A stretch of DNA of 64,000 bases, from assembly GCA_017965665.1 (NCBI GenBank), contig JAGCPN010000003.1:1-64000 (forward strand). Reading direction: 5' to 3'. Positions 48,977 through 57,315 of the stretch are shown in pieces. The DNA is from Aeriscardovia sp. (GTDB lineage Bacteria; Actinomycetota; Actinomycetes; Actinomycetales; Bifidobacteriaceae). The translations under genes and the position numbers were made by a program. The notes under the pieces are model-generated. The model was not told the DNA's origin. It was given only the letters and a program-made list of their open reading frames with translations, and did not search any database. The first letter of the stretch is position 1, and the number at the start of each line of letters is the position of its first letter.

Positions 48977-49048
48977 TGGGCGATGCAGGAATCGGACCTG
49001 CGACCCCTTCGGTGTGAACGAAGTGCGCTACCGCTGCGCTAATCGCCC
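48977..49048 (-). tRNA. tRNA-Val(CAC)
   Basis: Acceptor GGGCGAT/ATCGCCC, anticodon stem CTTCG/CGAAG, loop TTCACAC, anticodon CAC. CCA not encoded. Almost identical to the next tRNA gene outside the anticodon arm. Confidence 0.95.
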
Positions 49049-49056
49049 TTAAAAAG

Positions 49057-49128
49057 TGGGCGATGCAGGAATCGGACCTGCGACCCCTTCCGTGTCAGGG
49101 AAGTGCGCTACCGCTGCGCTAATCGCCC
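49057..49128 (-). tRNA. tRNA-Val(GAC)
   Basis: Same body as its neighbour at 48977 but with anticodon stem CTTCC/GGAAG and loop CTGACAC, anticodon GAC. CCA not encoded. The 8-bp spacer and shared flanks show a recent tandem duplication or gene conversion. Confidence 0.95.
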
Positions 49129-49143
49129 AATTTGGTGGATGGG

Positions 49144-49214
49144 AGGTGGGTATGAGAGTCGAACTCATCTAAACGGTTTTGCAGACCGGTACCTAACCGC
49201 CTGGTTCACCCACC
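49144..49214 (-). tRNA. tRNA-Cys(GCA)
   Basis: Acceptor GGTGGGT/ACCCACC with U73, the tRNA-Cys discriminator. Anticodon loop CTGCAAA, anticodon GCA. CCA not encoded. Confidence 0.93.
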
Positions 49215-49233
49215 ATGGTTTTAAAAAACCTTG

Positions 49234-49306
49234 AGCGGACAACGGGACTCGGACCCGCGCTCTCGACCTTGGCAAGGTCGCGCTTTACCAACTAAGCTAT
49301 GTCCGC
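49234..49306 (-). tRNA. tRNA-Gly(GCC)
   Basis: Acceptor GCGGACA/TGTCCGC, anticodon stem CGACC/GGTCG, loop TTGCCAA, anticodon GCC. CCA not encoded. First transcribed gene of the minus-strand Gly-Cys-Val-Val cluster, which lies upstream of thrS. Confidence 0.95.
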
Positions 49307-49384
49307 ATGCGTTTTCCACGCGCCAACTATTCTATCTGAGGCATTCTCATAAATCAATAGGGGACGCGGATAAATGGGGGCAGA

Positions 49385-49412
49385 TTGAAAATTCCCGGGC
49401 ATGTGGTATTTT
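49385..49412 (+). promoter_or_regulatory. Predicted promoter of tRNA-Pro(CGG)
   Basis: TTGAAA and TATTTT separated by 16 bp, ending 9 bp before the tRNA 5' end. Confidence 0.5.
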
Positions 49413-49421
49413 TTATGTGAG

Positions 49422-49495
49422 CGGGCTGTAGCGCAGCTTGGTAGCGCACCTCGTTCGGGACGAGGGGGTCACAGGTTCAAATCCTGCCAGCCCGA
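49422..49495 (+). tRNA. tRNA-Pro(CGG)
   Basis: Acceptor CGGGCTG/CAGCCCG, anticodon stem CCTCG/CGAGG, loop TTCGGGA, anticodon CGG. CCA not encoded; a short T-run follows. Its last 19 bases overlap the 3' end of an antisense ORF (49477-49725). Confidence 0.96.
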
Positions 49496-49725
49496 CTTTT
49501 CTTTTTCCCTTTTCCCTTCTTCCCGAAGAGCATTTCATTCCTCCGTCTGTACTCGTGGGGGTCATGCTTAGTCAGATGCCATTTTCCGCACCACTTGCAT
49601 TGATAGACAAATAACGTCACGCCCCTCTTCCAGTAGGTCTCCTTGACCTCCCTCTGCGCCTGGGCGGCGGAGGCGTACATTATCTTGTTGCACTCTTGGC
49701 AGCGTTTGGGTTCAAAGAAATACAC
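49477..49725 (-). CDS. Small zinc-ribbon-like protein
   Basis: 82 residues with two Cys pairs, CQEC near 9-12 and CKWCGKWH near 43-50, in a layout found in small phage and actinobacterial proteins of unknown function. The basic tail ends GKKGKGKKKSRAGRI. The zinc ligands require the GTG start at 49725; no clear ribosome site precedes it, so it may be leaderless. The 3' end runs 19 bp into the antisense tRNA-Pro gene, which is unusual. Confidence 0.6.
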   Translation of the reverse strand: MYFFEPKRCQECNKIMYASAAQAQREVKETYWKRGVTLFVYQCKWCGKWHLTKHDPHEYRRRNEMLFGKKGKGKKKSRAGRI

Positions 49726-49781
49726 TTATATCAATATAATCCAAACGCGCATACGGGGAGTTTAGAAGCGAGGAGCCTGAA

Positions 49782-50570
49782 TTGATAAGGAAAACCGAAG
49801 AAGACATGGATCTGAAAAAAATTGCCGAGAGCGGACAGGTTTTCCGGGCAAAAGAGTGTGAGCCGGAGCTCTACCGGTTTGTGCACTGCAAATCCGCCCT
49901 CTTTATCTCAAAAAAGGCTCCAAAGGTATTCGACGTCTCCTGCACTCCGGAAGAATGGGAGAGAGTTTGGATACCTTACTTCGATTTGGATGAGAAGTAC
50001 AGGATAGATCCCAGAGATTTCGACAACCCTTACCTTAAGAAGGCCGTGGAGTTCGGGCAAGGGATAAGGATTTTAAGGCAGGACCCGTGGGAATGCCTCG
50101 TCAGCTTCATAATCTCGCAGAGGAAAAATATCCCCGCCATAACTTCGTGCGTGGAAAAGATGAGCGAAGAAAAAGGGGAAGACATAGAGACGCCCCGGGG
50201 GACCGTAAAGGCCTTTCCCTCCCCCGAGGCGCTCAGAGGCGATCTCTCTTCCTTTAAGTTGGGATACCGGGAAGCGTACGTCAGGGGCGCGGCCGAAAAA
50301 GTGGAAAAGGGAGAGCTAAACCTCCCCTCCCTTTACGGGTTGGATGACGCAGGGCTCAAGGCAAAGCTGAAAGAAGTGAAGGGAGTGGGGGAGAAGATTG
50401 CCAACTGCGTTTCACTTTTTGCCTATCACAGGACCGCCTGCGCCCCGATAGACGTGTGGATAGAAAAAATCATCAACGACTGGTTTGAAGGAGAAAATCC
50501 TTTCCCCGCCCTGGGAAGCAGGGCAGGGATAATCCAGCAGTACCTCTACTTTTACGCCCGATCTATCTAG
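49782..50570 (+). CDS. OGG1-like 8-oxoguanine DNA glycosylase (HhH-GPD)
   Basis: Base-excision repair glycosylase/lyase, 262 residues. The N-terminal half (about 1-100) is the OGG1/AlkA-type beta domain. The HhH-GPD core follows: SFIISQRKNI, then the hairpin KEVKGVGEKIANC with catalytic Lys205, and the GPD Asp224 in CAPIDVWIEKI. Resembles the bacterial OGG1 group first known from clostridia, unlike the Fpg or MutY families. TTG start with GAGGAG six bases upstream; an ATG eight codons in is an alternative. It ends 8 bp inside the convergent gatD. Confidence 0.82.
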   Translation: MIRKTEEDMDLKKIAESGQVFRAKECEPELYRFVHCKSALFISKKAPKVFDVSCTPEEWERVWIPYFDLDEKYRIDPRDFDNPYLKKAVEFGQGIRILRQDPWECLVSFIISQRKNIPAITSCVEKMSEEKGEDIETPRGTVKAFPSPEALRGDLSSFKLGYREAYVRGAAEKVEKGELNLPSLYGLDDAGLKAKLKEVKGVGEKIANCVSLFAYHRTACAPIDVWIEKIINDWFEGENPFPALGSRAGIIQQYLYFYARSI

Positions 50571-51297
50571 GCCTCCTGCTGGCCGCCTCATTGGCCTTTC
50601 CGGCCAACTCGTCTATGCGCCTTAAAATCGGGGCGGCCGGGGGAAGAAGCTCTTCTCCATAGCGATTGAGCTGGGCCTTTTGGATCAGAAAATCTGCCAG
50701 CTTGGGATTTTTGGAAAGCACGGGGCCGTGAAGATAAGTCCCTATGGCGTTGTTTACCACAGCGCCGTCAACTCCGTCTTTGAGGTTGTTGCCCTCGCCT
50801 GAAATCACTTTTCCGAGCGGGCGCAGGGGGGAGGAAAAATAAGTCTGCCCCGAGTGGTTTTCGTAGCCCACCAGCCTTCCAAATTGGCTAGATTCTTCTA
50901 CCAGGTTCCCTATGAGCCTGTCGGAAGTGGCCTCGGTGTAAAGATCAAAGACGCAGATTCCCGGGATTTTCTTTCCGGAATTTGTAAGGAAGTACTTTCC
51001 GAAGAGCTGGTACATACCGCATATCATGAGCATCGGGACGCCCTGGGAAGCGAGCTCCCTCAGTTTTTCGCTTCTTTTCTGCAGGTCTTCAAAGATATTT
51101 TTCTGCCCCGAATCCTGGCCGCCGCCGCCAAACACCATATCCACGTGCTCAGGGAAGACATCTCCCGGATTGTAAAAATGCACAACAGGCTCAAACCCGT
51201 AAAAGGCGAGCCTTTTCGACACTACGAGGACGTTGCCCATATCCCCGTAGAAGCTCATGTCGTTAGTGTAGAGGGAAAGGACGTCAATCCGCCGCAT
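50563..51297 (-). CDS. gatD: Lipid II isoglutaminyl synthase, glutamine amidotransferase subunit
   Basis: CobB/CobQ-type class I amidotransferase that supplies ammonia to MurT for amidation of the D-Glu residue of lipid II. 244 residues, with the nucleophilic Cys93 in MLMICGMYQLFG and His190 in GTYLHGP. Its start overlaps the murT stop by 14 bp, the usual murT-gatD arrangement of Gram-positives. Confidence 0.93.
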   Translation of the reverse strand: MRRIDVLSLYTNDMSFYGDMGNVLVVSKRLAFYGFEPVVHFYNPGDVFPEHVDMVFGGGGQDSGQKNIFEDLQKRSEKLRELASQGVPMLMICGMYQLFGKYFLTNSGKKIPGICVFDLYTEATSDRLIGNLVEESSQFGRLVGYENHSGQTYFSSPLRPLGKVISGEGNNLKDGVDGAVVNNAIGTYLHGPVLSKNPKLADFLIQKAQLNRYGEELLPPAAPILRRIDELAGKANEAASRRPR

Positions 51298-52615
51298 ACA
51301 GGTCTCCTCCTTTGCTTTTGTCCATTTCCAAAAGGATTTTGCGAAGAGAGAGCATGGAAGTGTAGCTGGAAAAAATTATTTTGTCCTTCTGGCCCTCGAG
51401 AAAGCCCGAGAGGCTTTTTGCTATGTCCAGATCTGCCCGCCTGACTTCTTTCCCGTTGTACTCGAGGCACAGGGCCATATCAAACGCCCTCTCTCCCGTC
51501 ACCGCTTTGATTTTCGACAGATTCGAGTAATCGACGTCATAAATCCAGCTCACATCCCGCCCGTCGGCGCTCTCATCGTTTAAAGCCACCATCACATCTT
51601 TGTCCTGAAGCGGCAGCGCTCTGAGGGCCGAAGAAAATCCTACGGGGTTTTTGACAAGCACCATCTTGACTTCGCATCCGCCTATATGGAATTCCTCGCC
51701 TCTTCCGAAAGCCGGCTTTACCTTTGAAACGGCCTGCGCCACGGATCTCGCAGACATGTCGACATATTCGAAGCGCCCTTTTTCACCGATTTGGGGGCAG
51801 CATTTTGCAATGCACAAGATTGCAGCCATGGCGGCGGCGGCGTTGAGAAAGTTGAAGCTTCCCTCCACCCCCATCTTTAGGGAAAATTCCTCGCCCCCAA
51901 CTTCAAAAAGCGCCGTATCGCCAAAGGCCCTTTTCAGGATTACCGAGGCCTCGCCATCGGGAGCCTTCACATACGATCCCTGCTTCATGCAGATGAGATC
52001 CTCGTCTCTGGGAAACAGGGGGGAGATCGCAGGATCGAAATCATAGAAAGAGACCTTGGCCCCTTTTGCCAGGGAAGAAAAGGCCTTAACCCTTTCGTCT
52101 CCCCCATTTAAAATCAGGCCCTTAGTGGCGCAGGAGGCGACCTGTGCCAACATGGATTCGACCGAATCCCGCTCCCCGTAGCGGTCGAGCTGATCTCTGG
52201 AACAGTTCAAAATAAGGGCGTAGGAGGGAGGAAACTGCCTGCAAAACACCGGCGCCCACGCCTCGTCGAGCTCGAAAATTCCTATATCGCACGGCAGCTT
52301 TCCGGAAGGGGTCATGAGGGGGAGGAGGGAGGAAATAATGCCACGGGTGAAATTTGCCCCCGAATTATTCGTCACGGCCCTCAGCTCCAGCTCCCTCAAA
52401 GCCTGGGCGATGAGTCTGGCCGTCGTCGTTTTGCCGTTAGTTCCGCACACAATCATGGTCCCCAAGGGAAGTTGCGAAAGCGCGGAGGCTAAAAATCCTT
52501 TGTCAATCTTTTCAACCACCATCCCCGGAAGGGAATGCCCTCTTTTAAAGAGACGGCAGGCGCCCTGAACGCCCTTTCCAGCAGCCACGCTGAGAGGAGA
52601 ACACCTTTTTTTCAT
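51284..52615 (-). CDS. murT: Lipid II isoglutaminyl synthase, Mur-ligase-like subunit (no zinc ribbon)
   Basis: 443 residues, ATP-dependent partner of GatD. Mur-ligase P-loop GTNGKTTT at 58-65, then NNSGANFTRGI, FELDEAWAP, NCSRDQLDRYGE and the C-terminal DUF1727 part with ALNDESADGRDVSWIYD. In other MurT proteins a Cys4 zinc ribbon (two CPxCG-like pairs) interrupts the central domain after the DPAxS segment. Here that place reads DLICMKQGSYVKAPDG with no cysteine pairs. Ribosome site GGAG seven bases before the ATG. Followed by gatD. Confidence 0.92.
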   Translation of the reverse strand: MKKRCSPLSVAAGKGVQGACRLFKRGHSLPGMVVEKIDKGFLASALSQLPLGTMIVCGTNGKTTTARLIAQALRELELRAVTNNSGANFTRGIISSLLPLMTPSGKLPCDIGIFELDEAWAPVFCRQFPPSYALILNCSRDQLDRYGERDSVESMLAQVASCATKGLILNGGDERVKAFSSLAKGAKVSFYDFDPAISPLFPRDEDLICMKQGSYVKAPDGEASVILKRAFGDTALFEVGGEEFSLKMGVEGSFNFLNAAAAMAAILCIAKCCPQIGEKGRFEYVDMSARSVAQAVSKVKPAFGRGEEFHIGGCEVKMVLVKNPVGFSSALRALPLQDKDVMVALNDESADGRDVSWIYDVDYSNLSKIKAVTGERAFDMALCLEYNGKEVRRADLDIAKSLSGFLEGQKDKIIFSSYTSMLSLRKILLEMDKSKGGDLYAAD

Positions 52616-52636
52616 TTTGCAGCTCCAATCGCCTAC

Positions 52637-53011
52637 TCAGTGAAGGATCAAGACTCCGAAAAATCCTATGAAATAAAAGCACAGGCTCAATAGGAAGGAT
52701 GAAAAAGAATAGAAGAGGGACTTTTTCCAGCCTCCTTTTGGCCTCGCCAGCAGGGCCGCCACAGTGCTGATGACCGCAAAGGACGAGTACCCGCATAAAA
52801 ATCCCGCACACACTATTTCCAGAAGAAGCGGGGAGACCTCTACCAGGGTAACCAGCGCATTCAAAATCCCGCAGACAAGGCAGGCGATCAGGCTGGCGGC
52901 GAATATGCTCATAGCCGTATTCCCTTTCAGGCGGCAAAAGAGCCTGTCCTGGCAGAACCTGAGAGCGGTTCCAAAGGCAGAGGTGACGATTACAAGAATG
53001 CTAACCCACAT
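52637..53011 (-). CDS. crcB: Fluoride channel subunit CrcB/FluC (divergent partner)
   Basis: 124 residues, four membrane helices. Retains GTALRF near the start and GFLCGYSSFAVIS in place of the family GFxGGxTTFSTF, but the Asn of the second helix (VN motif) is missing. Paired with a more canonical copy 9 bp upstream, it probably forms a heterodimeric Fluc fluoride exporter, as in other Gram-positives with tandem crcB genes. Confidence 0.83.
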   Translation of the reverse strand: MWVSILVIVTSAFGTALRFCQDRLFCRLKGNTAMSIFAASLIACLVCGILNALVTLVEVSPLLLEIVCAGFLCGYSSFAVISTVAALLARPKGGWKKSLFYSFSSFLLSLCFYFIGFFGVLILH

Positions 53012-53020
53012 TTTTCCAAC

Positions 53021-53572
53021 TTAATATCCGTGGCGCGCGGCCGCGGCGCCCTGCTTTCGCCGGGCCGGGAGCGGGGAATGCCTGGGGGATTTGCGTTGCT
53101 TTTTAGCGGGTCTCTTCCCCGATCCCCACCATACCCCCAGCGCGCTGCAGCCTATGCAGGCCGCAAAGTTCACGCCTACATAGAGGATGAGGATCCACAC
53201 CTCCGGCTGCAGGGCGATTAGGGAAATTTGGGAAAATACAAGATCGAAGGCGGTAAAGCTTCCAACGGCGCCCTCCGCCAGGAACACATACCACCTGTTC
53301 CGCATCGAAGGAAAACGAACCCTGAAAAGCGCCGCCAGAAAGCCGAAGGCAAAAGATCCGATAACGTTTATGAACAGGTAAGTCCAATTCCAGTTATAGA
53401 ACCCGAAATCGGAAAAGTTTAAAAAATTGGCAAGCACCACCCTCAGGGCCGCTCCCGCAAGGCCCCCCAAAAATACCAGAACCGCTTCGCGCAGGAAATG
53501 CCTCTCCGCCGCGCCATGCCTCGCCTTATTAATTCCCGTAGTCCTTTGCTTGCCGGAAACCGTCAGAACCAA
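53021..53572 (-). CDS. crcB: Fluoride channel subunit CrcB/FluC (canonical partner)
   Basis: 183 residues, four helices flanked by a polar N-terminal tail and a long basic C-terminal tail (KRPAKKQRKSPRHSPLPARR). Family motifs GGLAGAALRVVL, LFINVIGSFAFGFL and EGAVGSFTAFD include the pore Asn and the TF-type Phe segment. The start is an in-frame TTG at 53572 with no good ribosome site, so the exact N-terminus is uncertain. It leads the crcB-crcB-murT-gatD operon. Confidence 0.83.
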   Translation of the reverse strand: MVLTVSGKQRTTGINKARHGAAERHFLREAVLVFLGGLAGAALRVVLANFLNFSDFGFYNWNWTYLFINVIGSFAFGFLAALFRVRFPSMRNRWYVFLAEGAVGSFTAFDLVFSQISLIALQPEVWILILYVGVNFAACIGCSALGVWWGSGKRPAKKQRKSPRHSPLPARRKQGAAAARHGY

Positions 53573-53693
53573 TTTTATTACAGGGGTCTAATTTCCAATC
53601 CCGGATGCAACGGGGCCTTTTAAATGCGCTATGGCTTCGCTGAACTTCGGGGCAGATGGTACCGCGGCGGAAAATCAAATTACAAGCCGGGCG

Positions 53694-54902
53694 CTATTTC
53701 AAAAACAGCCCTACGACTTCGACATGATGCGTCGAAGGATAAAGGTCAAACCCCCTCAGTGAAGAGAGAGAATACCCTTCTTCCCCCAAAAAAGCGCAGT
53801 CTCTGGCAAAAGTGGCGGGATTGCAGGAGACGTATATGAGGGCGGGAACGTTCCTCTCTCCCAGCTGGCGGCAAACTTCCCTTCCCATCCCAGAGCGGGA
53901 AGGATCGGCCACTACGAGGTCGGGAGCGGACCCGAGGGATGGCATGGCTTTTGCCACGTCCCCCTTTCTTATGTCGAATTTGGGATTTTTCCCGGCATTT
54001 TTTCTGGCAGCTGCCACAGCCGAAGGCGACTGCTCCACGCTTTTCACTTCGTCAAACAGCGACCCCAGGGGGAGGGTGAAAAGCCCGGAGCCCGAATAGA
54101 GATCCCACACCCGCTTTCCGGAAAACTCTTTTGCAAGGGAAAAGACTTGCGAGGCGAGGGTCTGGGCTGCCAAAAGGTGGACCTGCCAGAAGCAGTCCTG
54201 GCGCACTTGGTAGCGGTAGGTGCGCCCGCCTAGCACTACCGATTCCGAAAGCTTTTCCTTTCCCGAGATCACCTTGCCCCCTGCGGCTATCGAAAAGCTC
54301 CCCCCTGCCCCTATAGACAGCCTCACGGGGGCTCCGGGAGCGAGGCCGCCGCCCCAGATGCCGGCCTCGTCGGCCTTTTCAAGAAGCTCTTTTGAGCAAA
54401 GCGGCATCGAGCGGATTGGAACCAGGTCCCTGCTTCCTCGCCTGCGCATGGAGGCAAACCCCTGCGCGTTGGCGACGAGGTCTATCCTGCTCCTCCACCA
54501 CAGGCCCCCGTTTTCGCGGTCAAACTCCAGCCTTTCTACGGGGCACCCGGCCTCGATTTTGCCCAGATGCGCGAGCTGCGCCTCGGTCACCTGCTTTTTC
54601 CACTCGATTTGCCCTTCCAGGCTCACGTGGCACAGATCCGCCCCCCCGAGGCCTCCTCCCCATGCGACAGGCCCGGCTTCGGGCCAGGAGGGGGGGACTC
54701 TGAAAGGCGAGGCGCTGAAAACCTCCTCAACTTCTCCCGTCCAGAACCTGTCGGAGGTCCTCGCGGGCTCGTCTACGCAGATCAGTACCTCTTCGCCCGG
54801 GAGGGCGAAGCGCACGAAAACCACCCGTCCGTCCACATGGGCCACGCACCTGCCCTGATCCGCAAACCTTTCGATCAGGACCCTGTACTTTTTAGCCGCC
54901 AT
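53694..54902 (-). CDS. RNA (uracil-C5)-methyltransferase, TrmA/RumA family
   Basis: 402 residues: N-terminal TRAM domain (about 1-65), then a SAM methyltransferase with DLYSGSGLFTLPLG, DPSRSGMG and the nucleophile region YVSCNPATFARD, ending THHVEVVGLF. Makes m5U in tRNA or 23S rRNA; which one cannot be decided. The Fe-S Cys cluster of RumA/RlmD is not evident. Its start overlaps the DUF3159 stop by 11 bp. Confidence 0.88.
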   Translation of the reverse strand: MAAKKYRVLIERFADQGRCVAHVDGRVVFVRFALPGEEVLICVDEPARTSDRFWTGEVEEVFSASPFRVPPSWPEAGPVAWGGGLGGADLCHVSLEGQIEWKKQVTEAQLAHLGKIEAGCPVERLEFDRENGGLWWRSRIDLVANAQGFASMRRRGSRDLVPIRSMPLCSKELLEKADEAGIWGGGLAPGAPVRLSIGAGGSFSIAAGGKVISGKEKLSESVVLGGRTYRYQVRQDCFWQVHLLAAQTLASQVFSLAKEFSGKRVWDLYSGSGLFTLPLGSLFDEVKSVEQSPSAVAAARKNAGKNPKFDIRKGDVAKAMPSLGSAPDLVVADPSRSGMGREVCRQLGERNVPALIYVSCNPATFARDCAFLGEEGYSLSSLRGFDLYPSTHHVEVVGLFLK

Positions 54903-55674
54903 ATTTTCTGAGCCTGTCGACCCTCTTGATTTGGGGGGAGATTATCATCCAGCACGCCCACACCGTCACGGCGTAAAGGGGGATGCCCAACACAAGGTGC
55001 AGCGTGCCCAGGACGTCTACGTTGTCTGCAAAGTAGAAGGGGACTTCTATGACGAGGCGGATGGAGAAAAGCGCCACCCACACCCAGGTGGCCTTCATGT
55101 AGGCCTTGTGGAGGAATTTGTCGCCGTTCCATTTCCTGGCCCACGCCCTAAGCCCGTTTTTGGGGGGAGTGTGGAAAAATTCCACCAAAATCCCCAGGAT
55201 GGGGAACCGGCACAAAAGGGTGATGAGGAAAATCACCACGGCGCAAAAGTCCAAAATAAAGGCCGGAAGGTAGTAATTTCTGGCGCTGTGGGAAACGGCC
55301 GCGGCGCCTAGATATATCGCCGAAAGGATGAGGCCGATTATGGCGCTCCTCATCTTCTCGCGCATTATGAACCTCCAAGCTATGAAGAACAGGGAGATCC
55401 CTATGGAGCAGACTACCGCTATGGAGAGCTTATGGGTGCAGATGAAAAGGATGAGGAAGATGGCGCTGGGCCCTACTGCCTCAAAAATCCCCCTCCACCC
55501 GCCCACGGCGTCCATGAACGAAAAAGTGTCGCTCTGCGCTATGGAGGCCAGGCCTTTCTTGCCCCTGGTGCCCCTCGCTCCGGGCTGCGTGCCGCCTTCC
55601 GGCGGGGCGGCTGCAGGCTGGAAGGCGGATGAGACCACCCTCCTGCCCTTCCTCTCTTCGGACTTTTCTTCCAT
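54892..55674 (-). CDS. DUF3159 membrane protein
   Basis: 260 residues: a low-complexity cytoplasmic N-terminus (about 1-45), then the family start FSFMDAVGGWRGIFEAVGPS and about six membrane helices. DUF3159 is an actinobacterial integral membrane family without known function, usually next to DUF3710, as here. Followed by the m5U methyltransferase gene with overlap. Confidence 0.85.
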   Translation of the reverse strand: MEEKSEERKGRRVVSSAFQPAAAPPEGGTQPGARGTRGKKGLASIAQSDTFSFMDAVGGWRGIFEAVGPSAIFLILFICTHKLSIAVVCSIGISLFFIAWRFIMREKMRSAIIGLILSAIYLGAAAVSHSARNYYLPAFILDFCAVVIFLITLLCRFPILGILVEFFHTPPKNGLRAWARKWNGDKFLHKAYMKATWVWVALFSIRLVIEVPFYFADNVDVLGTLHLVLGIPLYAVTVWACWMIISPQIKRVDRLRKYGG

Positions 55675-55696
55675 TCTCCTCTTTACTTTCGCTCAG

Positions 55697-56446
55697 TCAG
55701 CGGATTTCCGTGAACATGGGCCCCCTCGTCAGGGTCTCCTGGACGCTCTGCTTCGTTTTGACATCGACCATTTCAGGCCCCCGCCCGGCCGCGGCCCTGG
55801 CCATATTTTCAGGGAGCAGCTGGGGCGGGAAGGCGAGCGGGACGGGGTCTCCGGGCGCGAGGGGCTCTTTGCCCCTGTCGGCGATCACGGTGGAAAAGAA
55901 GCTGTCGAGGTACTCCTTTTCCTCCCCGCCCACCGCCGCGGGACCGGCGAAGATCCCCCGCAGCATCCAACGCGGGCCGTCCACTCCCACTATTCTTGTG
56001 GGGATTTCCACTCCCTCGCGCACCTTGGTCTCAAAAAAGATCTCGGGCCCAAAGGCGCCCTCCGCCTCCCTGGATCCCTTTTGGGCGGAGAGGATGTTGC
56101 TTCTCAGCTCCTCCCAAAACTTCACCCTCCGGGGTGAGGCCAGCAAGGTGAGCTTTAGGGAAGAAGAGCCGTAGCTAAAGGTCAGATCCACTATGCTCTT
56201 CCTGTCGGGGGAAGGGGAGAGGTGCATAGACAGCCCCGACTTTCCCAGGATCTTGAGCGCGCCCAAATCCAGGTACTCCCCCTCCGGGGCGTCCGGATCC
56301 GACACGTCATAGGGCCCGGGCCGCTGGGGGCCTTCTTCGCTCTCTTCCAGCTCCTCCTCTTCTATGTCCCTCTCTTCCCTTTCTTCCTTCTCTTCCTCTT
56401 GGACTTCCTTGGCTTGCGCCTTGCTCTTGTCTCGCTTCTTAAACAC
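55697..56446 (-). CDS. DUF3710 protein
   Basis: 249 residues beginning at GTG, six bases after AGGAGA. The first 45 residues are highly charged (KKRDKSKAQAKEVQ, then Glu-rich); the rest is the soluble DUF3710 domain (GPYDVSDPDAPEGEYLDLGA, then a conserved WEELRSNI segment). An actinobacterial family of unknown function, typically adjacent to DUF3159 and near dut or exonuclease genes. Confidence 0.85.
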   Translation of the reverse strand: MFKKRDKSKAQAKEVQEEEKEEREERDIEEEELEESEEGPQRPGPYDVSDPDAPEGEYLDLGALKILGKSGLSMHLSPSPDRKSIVDLTFSYGSSSLKLTLLASPRRVKFWEELRSNILSAQKGSREAEGAFGPEIFFETKVREGVEIPTRIVGVDGPRWMLRGIFAGPAAVGGEEKEYLDSFFSTVIADRGKEPLAPGDPVPLAFPPQLLPENMARAAAGRGPEMVDVKTKQSVQETLTRGPMFTEIR

Positions 56447-56456
56447 TCTTTCTCTC

Positions 56457-57290
56457 CTAGCACTCGTACTCGACGCTCACCGGTCCGTGGTCGCTGAAGC
56501 GCTGGCCGTAGGAGGGCGCCCTGTAGATTGAAAACTTCTCAGCTTTCCGGGCGAGGCCCGGGGTCGCCAGCTCGTAGTCCAGCCTCCAGCCCGCGTCCCT
56601 GTCGAAGGCGCGCCCCCGGTAGCTCCACCAGGAGTAGGGCCCCTGGCCGCCTCCCCGAAGCGCCCTGACTTCGTCTTCAAGGCCCAAAGAGAGCCACTTG
56701 TCCAGATAGGACCGCTCTTGGGGCAAAAAGCCCGAGTTTTTCAGGTTCTCCCTGGCGTTCTTGATATCTGAGGGAGTGTGGGCGATGTTGAGGTCTCCGC
56801 AGACAAGGAGCTCGCTTCCCCCTTCCAGCAGGAGTTCTTCAATCCTCAAAGTGGCCCTGTCCAGGAACCGGTACTTTTGCGCCATCTTTTCGCCGTCGGC
56901 ACTCTCTCCCGAGTGGACGTAGGCGCAGATTACCCTCACCTTCATCCCGCTTTCGAGCTTCACCCCGGCCTCGATCCACCTGCCGGTATCTACGTCGTCG
57001 TCCAGCCCGGGCAGTCCGAAAGACAGGCTCTCAAAGGGGAACACGCTGAAAAGCGCCACACCGGCCCGGCCCGGAACTTTGCAGACCTGGTGGGCGATGT
57101 GAAGTTTTTTGCCTTTAGAGGCGTAAATGCCGGAAATGGCGGAAAAAATCGGGCCCAGGGCATCTTCGGGCGCCCGGACCTCCTGGACGCACAAAACATC
57201 CGGGAGCGCATCCTCGATCCAGCCTCCCAGGCCTTTCCTCCAAGCGGCCCTCAGGCCGTTCAAGTTAGAAGTGGAAATAAGCGTCGTCAT
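56457..57290 (-). CDS. xth: Exonuclease III-family AP endonuclease
   Basis: 277 residues of the exonuclease/endonuclease/phosphatase fold. Metal and catalytic residues: SNLNGLRAA (Asn9), CVQEVRA (Glu37), YVHSG, GDLNIAHTPSDI, GPYSWWSYRGRAFDRDAGWR, and FSDHGPV at the end. Acts at abasic sites and 3' blocked ends. It lies upstream of the DUF3710-DUF3159 operon and may share its repair theme with the OGG1-like gene 6 kb away. Confidence 0.92.
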   Translation of the reverse strand: MTTLISTSNLNGLRAAWRKGLGGWIEDALPDVLCVQEVRAPEDALGPIFSAISGIYASKGKKLHIAHQVCKVPGRAGVALFSVFPFESLSFGLPGLDDDVDTGRWIEAGVKLESGMKVRVICAYVHSGESADGEKMAQKYRFLDRATLRIEELLLEGGSELLVCGDLNIAHTPSDIKNARENLKNSGFLPQERSYLDKWLSLGLEDEVRALRGGGQGPYSWWSYRGRAFDRDAGWRLDYELATPGLARKAEKFSIYRAPSYGQRFSDHGPVSVEYEC

Positions 57291-57315
57291 CGCTAATCAT
57301 TTTAAAACCGCGAGG

